Shown: positions 15,950 through 24,425 of the stretch, piece by piece
How the letters are laid out: each line of letters opens with the position of its first letter
Numbering within the stretch: position 1 is the first letter of the stretch
Virus record (IMG/VR): IMGVR_UViG_3300020190_000195
Location: 1-34,630 of that record
Strand: one strand, 5' to 3'
Origin: a virus
Length of the DNA stretch: 34,630 nucleotides
Notes under the pieces: generated by a model
Databases searched by the model: none
What the model was told of the DNA's origin: nothing
Seen by the model: only the letters and a program-made list of their open reading frames with translations
Translations under genes and position numbers: made by a program

Positions 15950-18817
15950 TTACCTACTTAAACGGGCCATGTTATTATTTACACTTACAGGAACTGGGAA
16001 TGCAATAATTTGACTTCCTCCTGTAGGCATTGGAATAGGTTTTTCAATAATAATTGGTTGAACAGCGATCATCGTATCACCTCCATTATCATAGGAAGGA
16101 TACATGGAGAGTGAAGAATAGTTTCTTTTATTTTGTGGTCCTATGAGACCGCCACCCTGCATATTGCCACCATAAGGAAGACCTATATCGGAGGCCGCCC
16201 CTGGTTTTGGTTTTGGTTTTGGTTTGGGCGAACGGGCGGCCGCACCACCAAACAATCCAAATTTATCATACCAAGGTCGTTTAGACCTGAATTTTTCTTC
16301 ATCTTTTGCCCTCTTCAATAAACTTTGAATTTTCTTTTTTGCCTCTAGTTGTTTCGTTGTCTCTTTTGGTCTTGATTTTTTTTGTTTTTTTCCTTCATCT
16401 GTTTCAATAGATCCACCTTTTGTCCAAACATCTTCTACAGCATCAAGAATTTTTTGGGGATCTCCTCCATTTAATGCATTGATATGTGTCGATACGTGAG
16501 GTCCTGTAGCACGTCCTGTTATGCCTTGTGTGCCTATTATATCACCTGCACGTAATACATCACCTTTATTTACATCAGTTCCATCCAAGTGTCCTAATAA
16601 TATTTCATATTTTTTACCGTTAATTGTAACTTCTCCAGTTACCCAATTTCCATACCCTGATCCAGACATACCAGAACCAGATCCGTGAAATCCTTTTCCG
16701 GTAATTTTCAAATTATCAAATGGATTTTGAATATTTGCACCCATTCCACCTAAAGATATGTCAATACCAGTTTGTTCAGCATCTCGATCACCTCTTTGCG
16801 TTACAATGCCTCCTCCTTTAATTGGTCCACCTTTAATAATAGGTCTTTTTGCCCCCAACCAAGAACCATCAGAACCAAAATTCTTTAAATAGTCAAGACG
16901 TTCTTTTGCTTTTTGTTCTTTATTAGATGGTTTTTCAAAGTTTAATGTGAACCAAGCAGATGCCTCCATGGCATTTTTAAATTCTTTGTTTACATATTGT
17001 TTTCCAGCATCTTCTCTCAAAGCATAATCTATTTGACGCTGCCATTTCTTTGCCCAATCCTTTCCAGCAAATGCAACCATCCCATCAAATCTTGAAGCAT
17101 GGTGTTGAAATAAACCTCCAGATTTTCCATTATCTCCAATTGCTCCAGCATCAAAAGAAGACTCTGCTTGAATATTTGCAAGCATACCCATAGCATGATT
17201 ATGAGAAAGTCCTTTGCTTATTAAATAATCATAAACTTCCTTTGAAGAAACAAAGTTTTCTGCACCTTCAGCATATCCACCCGGACCAGCTGCTCCTCCT
17301 CCTCCGCCGCCGCCTCCGCCGCCACCGCCGCCAGCAGCAGGAACTTTAAGCAACTCATCAGTAACACTCTTAAGTGCCTCATTGACTCTGGTTTGAATCA
17401 AAGTTGCAAGTAAATTAGTTGTTATTTCACTTTGTTGTCCCATCAAAGGAACAGTACCACCATCAGCCATTCCCAGAATTGAACGATTTGCAGCATCTAA
17501 ACCACCACTTTGCGCTTGTGATAAGGATCCAACGCCACTTGAAACTGTGGATGCAATTTTTCTTACATTAACCTTTTGACCTAATGCAATTTTAACGCCG
17601 GCACTCATTAAAGCACCAATCCACCCACCTTTATCTAAACTCTCAGAAACGCCAGTCAATGCCTTATAAGGATTTGGCGTTTTCTTTGCACTTGGTTTTG
17701 GATTTGGATATAACTTTTCAATCTTTAATTTTCCACCAACATCCTTTCCAGGACTCACTTTTTCTGGTTGAACTCTTTGTGGTCTTTGAACTCCCTGTGC
17801 TTTGAATGTTCTTCCAACAGCACCACCTACTATTTTACCACCTCTTGTTGTTTGCCCTCCTCTAGCATACCCAGTAATAAGTCCACCATTTTTTGTCCTC
17901 TGAAACCCAGGTATTTGAAGTAAAGCTGCACCTACTGCCAATGCTGCAAGAGTCCAATTTGCACCGGTTTTTAATCCCTCTACTAAAGGTGCTAAACTTA
18001 AACCTCGTTGTTTACTCAATCCTGCTTGAGCACCCTGAAGTTGTCTTTCAAGTAAAGTTGTATATGATCTTTGAGGTGTTGGAACTGTTGAACGAATCGG
18101 CGCTGGTGCTAATCCTGTGGGCGGACATTGGCAAGGGCCTCCAGGACCTTTTGGACCTTTGGGTTCTTTAAATCTTTTATGATATAAAATTGCAAGAATA
18201 ATAGTTGCATTAAGAAGTTTGTTTAATCCAGATGAAAGTTCATCAAACTTTTTAGTTGCATTCGGTCCGCCATATTTTTGAATAGTTCCTCTAACATTAT
18301 CATAAGCATCATATGCTGCTTCAATGGAATTAACAGTTCCTGCAGCTGCACCACCAACAAATCCTTCAAGTGAATTTAATATTCCTGTAAAAACATCACC
18401 AGACACTTTTCCAATTTCTGGATTATTTTTATCTATTTTTGTAAGAGTTGGCAATCCTCTTTCAAATTGCGTAAATAAGTAACCTAAAAATGTAAAAGTA
18501 GCAAATCTCTGAACTGCATCTACAATTCCCACTCCTGGAATTAAAGATTTAACTTTTTCTACTCCTCTAATACCTTTAGGTGTTTCTAATTTTTTTTCCT
18601 TTTTTAACCTTTTTTCAGTTTGTTTCCGTCTTTTTTTCTTTTCTTGTTTTTTCTTTTTTTCTTTAGTATTTTTCTTTAAAAATTTATCAATATCAATCAA
18701 TTTTTCTTTTACTTGGAAATTTAATACATCATCAACTCTTCTATCATAAGATGCTGCCATTCTTTCTGCAGCGGTCAATTTTGATGGTGGTAGAAGTTTT
18801 TGTGTGTTGACTGCCAT
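15950..18817 (-). CDS. Large tail/hub protein with tail-lysozyme and M23-like domains
   Basis: 955 residues. Order: a very Lys-rich N-terminus (about 35-75), hydrophobic segments near 95-115 and 205-215, a Gly/Pro-rich middle, a 13-Gly run (496-508), then a phage tail lysozyme-like domain (about 525-640) with LSHNHAMGMLANIQAESSF (E552 as candidate catalytic Glu) and SGGLFQHH. An M23/lysostaphin-like region follows (about 680-780): TGIDIS, LLGHLDG, LRAGDIIGTQG, GPHVSTHIN. The M23 zinc ligands are altered (T for the first His, spaced HVSTH instead of HxH), so that part may be inactive. The C-terminus has PKPKPKPKPG. Probable tape-measure or hub protein that opens the cell wall. Confidence 0.7.
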   Translation of the reverse strand: MAVNTQKLLPPSKLTAAERMAASYDRRVDDVLNFQVKEKLIDIDKFLKKNTKEKKKKQEKKKRRKQTEKRLKKEKKLETPKGIRGVEKVKSLIPGVGIVDAVQRFATFTFLGYLFTQFERGLPTLTKIDKNNPEIGKVSGDVFTGILNSLEGFVGGAAAGTVNSIEAAYDAYDNVRGTIQKYGGPNATKKFDELSSGLNKLLNATIILAILYHKRFKEPKGPKGPGGPCQCPPTGLAPAPIRSTVPTPQRSYTTLLERQLQGAQAGLSKQRGLSLAPLVEGLKTGANWTLAALAVGAALLQIPGFQRTKNGGLITGYARGGQTTRGGKIVGGAVGRTFKAQGVQRPQRVQPEKVSPGKDVGGKLKIEKLYPNPKPSAKKTPNPYKALTGVSESLDKGGWIGALMSAGVKIALGQKVNVRKIASTVSSGVGSLSQAQSGGLDAANRSILGMADGGTVPLMGQQSEITTNLLATLIQTRVNEALKSVTDELLKVPAAGGGGGGGGGGGGGAAGPGGYAEGAENFVSSKEVYDYLISKGLSHNHAMGMLANIQAESSFDAGAIGDNGKSGGLFQHHASRFDGMVAFAGKDWAKKWQRQIDYALREDAGKQYVNKEFKNAMEASAWFTLNFEKPSNKEQKAKERLDYLKNFGSDGSWLGAKRPIIKGGPIKGGGIVTQRGDRDAEQTGIDISLGGMGANIQNPFDNLKITGKGFHGSGSGMSGSGYGNWVTGEVTINGKKYEILLGHLDGTDVNKGDVLRAGDIIGTQGITGRATGPHVSTHINALNGGDPQKILDAVEDVWTKGGSIETDEGKKQKKSRPKETTKQLEAKKKIQSLLKRAKDEEKFRSKRPWYDKFGLFGGAAARSPKPKPKPKPGAASDIGLPYGGNMQGGGLIGPQNKRNYSSLSMYPSYDNGGDTMIAVQPIIIEKPIPMPTGGSQIIAFPVPVSVNNNMARLSR

Positions 18818-18818
18818 C

Positions 18819-20864
18819 TTAGACTATCCCGTAGATATCTGCAATGGTTCCTCTATCACTCATCGGAGAAATTGCAGAGAAAGATGGAACTTGTGTTCCT
18901 CCTGCTGCCATAGGAGCATTGTTTGCTGCTGGTTGTGTAATTGGTGGAAGTGTCATGATACCACCTTTACCACCTCTTGAGAGTGGAGTTGGCATATATC
19001 TTCGATTTCTTTTTCCAAGTTTAGTTGGATTTGAATTACTATCTGTCAGTGCAACTAATTTATCAATTAAAGAAACGCCTAATTTATTAACCGTATCTGT
19101 TGGTAATACATATTCGCCTGGTTGAACTGCAGTAAGTTGTCGATCTGCTGTTCCTCCAGGAATATTGTAACCAGTAGATTCGCCAATTAAACCACCACCT
19201 TGTTTTTTGCCACCAAAAACGCCAACTATATTCTGGAAGAAATTCATTTTTGGTTTTGATTTGGCAGTAGGCTGCATATAAATTGGTCTCATTTGACGCA
19301 TCATTTTTGCCACATCTGACTTATATTTTTCAGTGTCATTTTCATGCGGAGGTGCATAAGCAGCAGCATTTGCGTTCCAAGCACTCACAGGATCTTTGAA
19401 ATCTGAGAAGTTTGACATTCCTTCACGATGTTTATCCCATAAACGAATATTATGTTTGACGGATTCTTCTAAAGTTTTATAGTTTAAGAATTTGCCATTT
19501 GTTCCTCTTTGATTAAATGGATTATTACCATACATATTTCTCAACCAACCAGTTTCTTTCATTGCAATTGCTGCCTGCAATTCAGGAAACTTTGCTCCAT
19601 GTTTTTTTGCAAGATTATAAACGCGCATGAAGGATTTGACTTCATCGCCACCATATCCTACCATTCCTCCACTTTGAGCAAACTGAATATTATTTGCAAA
19701 TTTTGGTTTATTTGCATTTGGTCCGCCGAACATAGCATTAAGTGAAAGTAATTTATTCGCTCCAATTGCTTTTACAGCAGCACGATTCATTACAATTTCA
19801 CCAGGTTGCAACGCGGTTAATTGTGTATCTGGGCCTGCTCCAGTGATTTTCATACCAGTATTTGAATCAATATATCCACCAACATCTTTTTTAGGAATTT
19901 GCGGTTGAGATGCCTGCTGCTCAATTACAATACCCAAACCTGGCATTCCTGGAAAACGTGTATTTGCATCAATAACAGCTTTTGTTTCTTCTTCTTTACT
20001 TAATGGTGTTCCTTTTCTCTTTGCTGCCTCATCTATTGCTCTTTGATTTGCATTTTTACTATCATTCAACAATTTAATGCCACCAGACACTGTTGCAATT
20101 GCCGCAGTTAAAAGTGGATTTACCACTGCTAGTCTTGCAAGTGATGCAATAATTGTTCCAGAAATAGAAGCAATTAAACTACCAAGAGGAGTAAAAAATG
20201 CTAATGCCCCAACAAGAATGGATGGCCACCAATCTTTAAAAAATCTTACTAATGTAAAAATTTTCTTTTTATTTTTTGGATCACCTAACCAATCCATTAA
20301 TTTTGTAAATGCGCGACCAAGTAAAGTATAAAGAATAAAGTTCCAAATACGATCAAAAATACTCTTAAATGGCGCGATTAACTTTTCCGCAATTTTTTTA
20401 CTAATTTTCTTTACACCTTCAAGAGCATCTTCTCTTTTCTTTCTTTTTTCGTTTTCTTCTTCTTTCTTATCATCAGCATCTTTTTTCTTATCAAACTTAA
20501 ACTGCTTCTTTAACGTATCAAGAATTGAGTTTAAAATCTTTAAGACACCAAATGATGATTTTTGTGCTTCTGCTTGTGGGGTATATTTGACAAGTGCGCC
20601 ACCTGCTGCAGGAAGTGCTTTAATTCCAATTGGTTTAACTCTTGCTGTTGCTACTGCTTTCTTTTGTAATACCTTCTCTACAAAAGTTTTGAATGCAACT
20701 TTATTATTTCTCTTCTTAAATGCTTCTTTTCTTTCTGAAGGACTTAGTTGATTTCCTGCAATTGTTCCCTGTGCTGATAATTCTTGAACATATTGGTCAT
20801 ACCTATCCTTACCAACTAAACTAAGGGCTGATATTCTTTTATTGTTGTTTGGATTATCAGCCAT
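18819..20864 (-). CDS. Tape-measure/hub-like protein with glucosaminidase-like domain
   Basis: 681 residues. The N-terminus has charged helices (DKKKDADDKKEEENEKRKKR near 120-140), followed by a hydrophobic stretch (about 210-260: ILVGALAFFTPLGSLIASIS, TIIASLARLAVV) typical of tail tape-measure proteins. Two copies of a motif seen in such proteins follow: DTQLTALQPGEIVMNRAAV and DRQLTAVQPGEYVLPTDTV. Between them, residues about 410-540 (FPELQAAIAMKETGWLRN, NPFNQRG, HNIRLWDK, AWNANAAAYAPPHEND) look like a glucosaminidase/lysozyme-like peptidoglycan hydrolase with E436 or near as catalytic Glu. It is one base from the 955-residue gene, with which it shares architecture. It may fill the role of T4 gp29. 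Confidence 0.7.
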   Translation of the reverse strand: MADNPNNNKRISALSLVGKDRYDQYVQELSAQGTIAGNQLSPSERKEAFKKRNNKVAFKTFVEKVLQKKAVATARVKPIGIKALPAAGGALVKYTPQAEAQKSSFGVLKILNSILDTLKKQFKFDKKKDADDKKEEENEKRKKREDALEGVKKISKKIAEKLIAPFKSIFDRIWNFILYTLLGRAFTKLMDWLGDPKNKKKIFTLVRFFKDWWPSILVGALAFFTPLGSLIASISGTIIASLARLAVVNPLLTAAIATVSGGIKLLNDSKNANQRAIDEAAKRKGTPLSKEEETKAVIDANTRFPGMPGLGIVIEQQASQPQIPKKDVGGYIDSNTGMKITGAGPDTQLTALQPGEIVMNRAAVKAIGANKLLSLNAMFGGPNANKPKFANNIQFAQSGGMVGYGGDEVKSFMRVYNLAKKHGAKFPELQAAIAMKETGWLRNMYGNNPFNQRGTNGKFLNYKTLEESVKHNIRLWDKHREGMSNFSDFKDPVSAWNANAAAYAPPHENDTEKYKSDVAKMMRQMRPIYMQPTAKSKPKMNFFQNIVGVFGGKKQGGGLIGESTGYNIPGGTADRQLTAVQPGEYVLPTDTVNKLGVSLIDKLVALTDSNSNPTKLGKRNRRYMPTPLSRGGKGGIMTLPPITQPAANNAPMAAGGTQVPSFSAISPMSDRGTIADIYGIV

Positions 20865-21024
20865 TAGCCTGTCGTTGTTTGAGTTCTTCTTCCTCTATGT
20901 GATTTTTAAGGAAAGTTACATAAATGTCTCTTTCCCACGGAATCATGTTTTCAATCTCTGTTAATGAATATTTATGATACTGCATTAACGAAAAGTTGAG
21001 TTGATAATAACTCTCCAGGTCCAT
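20857..21024 (-). CDS. Small conserved baseplate-block protein (55 residues)
   Basis: The frame begins MDLESYYQLNFSLMQYHKYS and continues with SLTEIENMIPWERDIYVTF and an acidic tail. I chose ATG 21024 over the in-frame ATG at 21033 because AGGA lies about 8 bases before it. The upstream ATG has no room for a ribosome site after the gp26 stop. The pattern (short, helical, directly after a gp26/tail-chaperone-like gene and before a tape-measure-like gene) recalls the small tail-assembly partner found before tape-measure genes in many tailed phages. It overlaps the next gene by 8 bases. Function inferred only from position. Confidence 0.65.
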   Translation of the reverse strand: MDLESYYQLNFSLMQYHKYSLTEIENMIPWERDIYVTFLKNHIEEEELKQRQANG

Positions 21025-21035
21025 ATGGACCATTC

Positions 21036-21755
21036 CTACGCGAAAAAAGATGATAACCCTTCTAGAACAACTTCACTTTCAACTTCAGTTTTTGGATTTG
21101 TAACTTGAATCTTATGACTGAGTTTAGGCATTGTTTCAAAGAACGACTCAATTTCTTTGAACTGTGCAGAGTTCATTTGATCTAAGAATTCTGCAATCTC
21201 TTTCTTCGTTACATCAGCAGCAGTCCATACCTCATCTTCAGTGTAGATCTTATCAACACAAGATGCAATTAAATCAAACGATTGATCAACTGCGTTGTTA
21301 CCGGAGAAATCAAAGTTGTTTTTGATAAATTGATCCAGTGATGGATATTTCATCTCCATCATGATAGAAGCATCAACTTTAATTTGCTTCTTATGGTCTG
21401 GGTTCTTTTCAACTTGAATTTCATCAATATTGATTTTTACAGGAACCGATGTTTCCTCATCGTCTGGACAAATGATATTGACTTCAATCTCTTCTCCAAC
21501 AGACTTACCGCGAATATTGAGGAAAAGATATTCAATATCAAATGTTGGAAGAGACTCAACCTTGATATTCTTTGTCTCAATACAGTTTTTGATAACTGTC
21601 TTGATTGCATTTGTAATCTGCTTCGAATCCTCAGATTCTAATGCAAGAACAAGCAGTTTCTCTTCTCTTACAAGAAATGGACGATATTTGATTGTTTGTC
21701 CTGTCGATGGCAACTCCAACTCATAAGTCGGTGTAGAAATCTTTGGTAAAGGCAT
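21036..21755 (-). CDS. 26: gp26-like baseplate hub assembly protein
   Basis: 239 residues. PLPKISTPTYELELPSTGQT followed by KYRPFLVREEKLLVLALES is characteristic of the T4 gp26 baseplate family (T4-type hub assembly chaperone, usually about 210-240 residues). Later parts include FDIEYLFLNIRGKSVGEEIE and an acidic helical C-terminus (FLDQMNSAQFKEIESFFETM). In T4, gp26 helps assemble the central hub and is needed for a functional baseplate. The gene heads the minus-strand hub operon after a late-type promoter, and the small conserved gene follows 11 bases later. Confidence 0.85.
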   Translation of the reverse strand: MPLPKISTPTYELELPSTGQTIKYRPFLVREEKLLVLALESEDSKQITNAIKTVIKNCIETKNIKVESLPTFDIEYLFLNIRGKSVGEEIEVNIICPDDEETSVPVKINIDEIQVEKNPDHKKQIKVDASIMMEMKYPSLDQFIKNNFDFSGNNAVDQSFDLIASCVDKIYTEDEVWTAADVTKKEIAEFLDQMNSAQFKEIESFFETMPKLSHKIQVTNPKTEVESEVVLEGLSSFFA

Positions 21756-21780
21756 AATATCCTATAAAGTTCAGTGTGAT

Positions 21781-21788
21781 TATTTATT
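21781..21788 (-). promoter_or_regulatory. Possible late promoter (AATAAATA) before gp26
   Basis: The minus strand reads AATAAATAATC, one base off the T4 late core, 25 bases before the ATG at 21755. It touches the stop of the gp54-like gene. The position fits a late transcript for the hub operon. Confidence 0.45.
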
Positions 21789-22638
21789 ATACAATTGGAG
21801 ACGATGAAGTAAGACTTGTTGATACGTCATTAAGTCCTGTAGAAGGATTAACAGTATTTCCAGATGCTTTATAAGAAAGAGTTGGAACTCCTCCCGTATT
21901 AAATCCATTAATTGGAGTTGCCAAAGCTCCTGCTCCTTGAAGATTATTCGCAGCAGTGGCAAGTGTTTGTTCAAAAGTATACAATGATCTATTTACAATA
22001 TATCTGGTATACGTGAAAGAAACTGTGCATTTTAATAGATCAGAGGACTCATAGGATACTGGAATTGAATTAATAGCAACTGGATATGCTTTAAAAAGTT
22101 TATAACTTAAATAATAACCTTTAAAATCTCTTTCAAATTTATTAATATAAATTCCTTGAGAACGATACCCAGTTCCGCTACCCTTTTCATTTGAATCTGG
22201 AAATCTGAATCTATAATTGAAATTAGGATCATCCAATCCAAAAGCATTTTGTTCATTAGCAATATATTGCATCCATTGTTCAAAAAACCAAATGACTTTA
22301 TATCCATTTTGATTATCATGATCTACATAAAATGTAAAATCTGCTCGATCATCATATTGTCTACGATATGCTAATCTTTCAGTAATACCAGTGTAATCAT
22401 CGTTGATTTCATTAGTCATTAATGAAGAACCAGGAAGAGCCGCTTCGGAACAAGAAAGGCTAATTAATTCTTGATTAAATCCATTATAATTTAAATTTTT
22501 ATTTGCCTTCAAATAATTAACAACATCTTGAGGGGGATCAAACCAACATTGATAATTAGAAGTTAAAGCAGGTCTTAATAACCTTGATTTAATATAGTCT
22601 ATTTTTCCAGTTTCTTTTTTTGGTTCTGGCGCAGCCAT
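21787..22638 (-). CDS. 54: gp54-like baseplate/tail-tube initiator protein
   Basis: 283 residues. The body has the tail-tube-like order of segments: LTSNYQCWFDPP, LISLSCSEAALPGSSLMT, YRRQYDDRADFTFYVDHDNQ, WFFEQWMQYI, YPVAINSIPVSYESSD and LKCTVSFTYTRYIV. This is the pattern of T4 gp54/gp19-type proteins, where a beta-sandwich stacks on the hub and starts tube polymerisation. Placement next to gp26 and opposite gp4/gp48/gp53 matches cyanomyovirus gene order as I remember it. T4 gp54 is 320 residues. I cannot exclude another tube-like baseplate protein. Its start lies 39 bases from the divergent gp4 gene, so the two transcripts share a short control region. Confidence 0.6.
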   Translation of the reverse strand: MAAPEPKKETGKIDYIKSRLLRPALTSNYQCWFDPPQDVVNYLKANKNLNYNGFNQELISLSCSEAALPGSSLMTNEINDDYTGITERLAYRRQYDDRADFTFYVDHDNQNGYKVIWFFEQWMQYIANEQNAFGLDDPNFNYRFRFPDSNEKGSGTGYRSQGIYINKFERDFKGYYLSYKLFKAYPVAINSIPVSYESSDLLKCTVSFTYTRYIVNRSLYTFEQTLATAANNLQGAGALATPINGFNTGGVPTLSYKASGNTVNPSTGLNDVSTSLTSSSPIV

Positions 22639-22639
22639 C

Positions 22640-22647
22640 TATAAATA
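22640..22647 (+). promoter_or_regulatory. T4-type late promoter (TATAAATA) of plus-strand island
   Basis: Exact TATAAATA on the plus strand, 30 bases before the gp4 ATG at 22678, in the 39-base divergent gap. It should drive gp4, the 115-residue gene, gp48 and gp53. Confidence 0.75.
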
Positions 22648-22677
22648 ATTTTACTGATATATTATGTAGTCGATATA

Positions 22678-23121
22678 ATGGCAGAAAGTATAAAGAGTCG
22701 ATACATTCCTTCCTATCCACAGAAGTATCAAGGTGATCCGAACAATATCATTTGTAGAAGTAGTTGGGAAAGAAAATTCTGCAGATGGTGTGACATGAAT
22801 GAAAGTATTATTGCCTGGGGTTCTGAAGAAATACGTATCAAATATTATGATCCCGTGAAAAAAAGAGTGAGAACTTATTTTCCAGATTTCATCATCAAAA
22901 TACAAGAAAGTGGCGGTACTATCAAAAAATATATCATCGAAATCAAACCAAAGAAACAAACGGTTCCACCAAAACCAAGATCAAGAACAACCAAATCTTA
23001 TATCAATGAAGTTTATACTTATGCAACCAACCAAGCAAAATGGAAGGCTGCAGATGAATTTTGTAAAGATCACATGCTTGAATTCAGGATTATCACAGAA
23101 GATGAATTAGGAATCAAGTAA
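22678..23121 (+). CDS. 4: gp4-like head completion protein (nuclease-like fold)
   Basis: 147 residues, the size of T4 gp4 (150). YPQKYQGDPNNIICRSSWE is the family signature. Residues E31 (SSWE), D70 (YFPDF) and E88/K90 (IEIKPK) form the E...D...ExK set of a TnsA/restriction-endonuclease-like active site. T4 gp4 joins DNA-filled heads late in maturation and is required for stable head-tail joining. Whether it cuts DNA is not settled. The stop overlaps the next start by one base (TAATG). First gene of the plus-strand island. Confidence 0.9.
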   Translation: MAESIKSRYIPSYPQKYQGDPNNIICRSSWERKFCRWCDMNESIIAWGSEEIRIKYYDPVKKRVRTYFPDFIIKIQESGGTIKKYIIEIKPKKQTVPPKPRSRTTKSYINEVYTYATNQAKWKAADEFCKDHMLEFRIITEDELGIK

Positions 23122-23468
23122 TGTCCTATAGAGTTTCCAGACTAAAACAAAAACTCAAGTATGCAAAAACTCCTGATGATATTATGATGAATATTATGGA
23201 AGTATTTGATAAAACTGAGTTAATTCCTGATGTTGGTGGTTATTATACCTTCGTTTATTTTCCAAAAACAAATGACATTACATATGATGAACATCCATTA
23301 GTTGCTGTGACTGCAATTGAACGATGGGGATTCAAAGGTATTAATTTTCATTGGGGTGAATCAAGAAATTATACATGGCAAGAAATTATTGGAAGACTAC
23401 ACGTTATTAATAATGATGAAATTGATTATTTGAGAACACTAAATTTCGCTAAATACGTAACTAAATAA
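23121..23468 (+). CDS. Conserved-type unknown protein in gp4-gp48 operon
   Basis: 115 residues, starting MSYRVSRLKQKLKYAKTPDD. It has a central aromatic beta region (VGGYYTFVYFPKTNDITYDE, IERWGFKGINFHWGESRNYT) and a short helical end. I recall this protein in T4-like cyanophages beside gp4 but know no function. It is translationally coupled to gp4 and lies 13 bases before gp48, so a structural or assembly role is likely. A CTAAATA element overlaps its last codons. Confidence 0.7.
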   Translation: MSYRVSRLKQKLKYAKTPDDIMMNIMEVFDKTELIPDVGGYYTFVYFPKTNDITYDEHPLVAVTAIERWGFKGINFHWGESRNYTWQEIIGRLHVINNDEIDYLRTLNFAKYVTK

Positions 23469-23481
23469 TTAGAAAACTATA

Positions 23482-24423
23482 ATGGCAGTAGCAACCCAAC
23501 CGGATGGTGCCACTCTCAATCTAACATCAAATGCAATTAAAACTGCAGCACAGGTCGAACCTGGAATATTAATCTATCCATCAGACATGAGATCTGATCA
23601 AGATAGGATTAAATTTACTGTGCGTGAAGTACAAAAAACAAGTATTGTAAAACAAAATCAAAAAATATTAAGTTCAAAAACAGCAAACAATATTCCGGAA
23701 GCAAAGTTACCTCCCGGTGAAACATCTTCTGTTTATTTGCCAATTCAATCCGCAATTTCTGATACAAATAGTGTTGAATGGGGAGGAGAAAAATTGAACG
23801 AAATTCAAAGACGACTTGTAAATGCATCTTTAGATGCAATGAACTCTAAAGCAAATTTTGGTGAAGCGACACAAGATATGATAAACCAAATATATAATGG
23901 AATTTTAAAGCAAAAAGGATTTGGAGGTATGGCAAGAATAGCACTTGCAGAGCAAGCAGTTGGTGTTCAAGGACTTCTTTCAAGAGTCACTGGAAACGTT
24001 CTCAATCCAAATTTGGAATTGCTTTTTCAAGGTCCAACACTTCGTCCATTTCAATTTCAATTTAAGTTGTCTCCAAGAACTCAAAAAGAAGCAGAAGATG
24101 TTAAAAGAATAATCAAATTTTTCAAAAAGAATATGGCTGTACGATCTGGTGAATCTGGGTTATTTTTAAAATCGCCATATGTTTTTGGAATTGAATATCA
24201 ACAAGGAACCAAAGATAAGTCCTCCGTGATTCATCCATCAATTGGAAGAGTTAAACCATGTGCTCTACAATCATTTAATGTAGATTACACACCTCTCGGG
24301 TCTTATATGACATATGATGATGCCAAATCAACAATGGTTGCATATAATATTTCAATGCAATTTCAAGAAATTGTTCCAGTCACTTCGGGTGATTATAAAG
24401 ACGGTCACGACATAGGATTCTAA
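23482..24423 (+). CDS. 48: gp48-like baseplate tail-tube cap protein
   Basis: 313 residues. ILIYPSDMRSDQDRIKFTVR near residues 29-48 matches the YPSDLR-type start of T4 gp48. The middle has a small Ala/Gly region (GFGGMARIALAEQAV), and the C-terminal half (LFQGPTLRPFQFQFKLSPRT, AEDVKRIIKFFKKNM, FGIEYQQG, FNVDYTPLGSYMTYDD) is a tail-tube-like beta domain. In T4, gp48 and gp54 form the two layers between hub and tail tube. T4 gp48 is longer (364). gp53 follows two bases later, as expected for baseplate genes made together. Confidence 0.7.
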   Translation: MAVATQPDGATLNLTSNAIKTAAQVEPGILIYPSDMRSDQDRIKFTVREVQKTSIVKQNQKILSSKTANNIPEAKLPPGETSSVYLPIQSAISDTNSVEWGGEKLNEIQRRLVNASLDAMNSKANFGEATQDMINQIYNGILKQKGFGGMARIALAEQAVGVQGLLSRVTGNVLNPNLELLFQGPTLRPFQFQFKLSPRTQKEAEDVKRIIKFFKKNMAVRSGESGLFLKSPYVFGIEYQQGTKDKSSVIHPSIGRVKPCALQSFNVDYTPLGSYMTYDDAKSTMVAYNISMQFQEIVPVTSGDYKDGHDIGF

Positions 24424-24425
24424 AA

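Noticed and set aside
16203-16230. GGTTTT-type short tandem repeat
   Set aside because: It simply encodes the PKPKPKPKPG linker of the 955-residue tail protein.
22651-22959. Minus-strand frame of 102 codons opposite gp4
   Set aside because: gp4 with intact active-site residues occupies the other strand.
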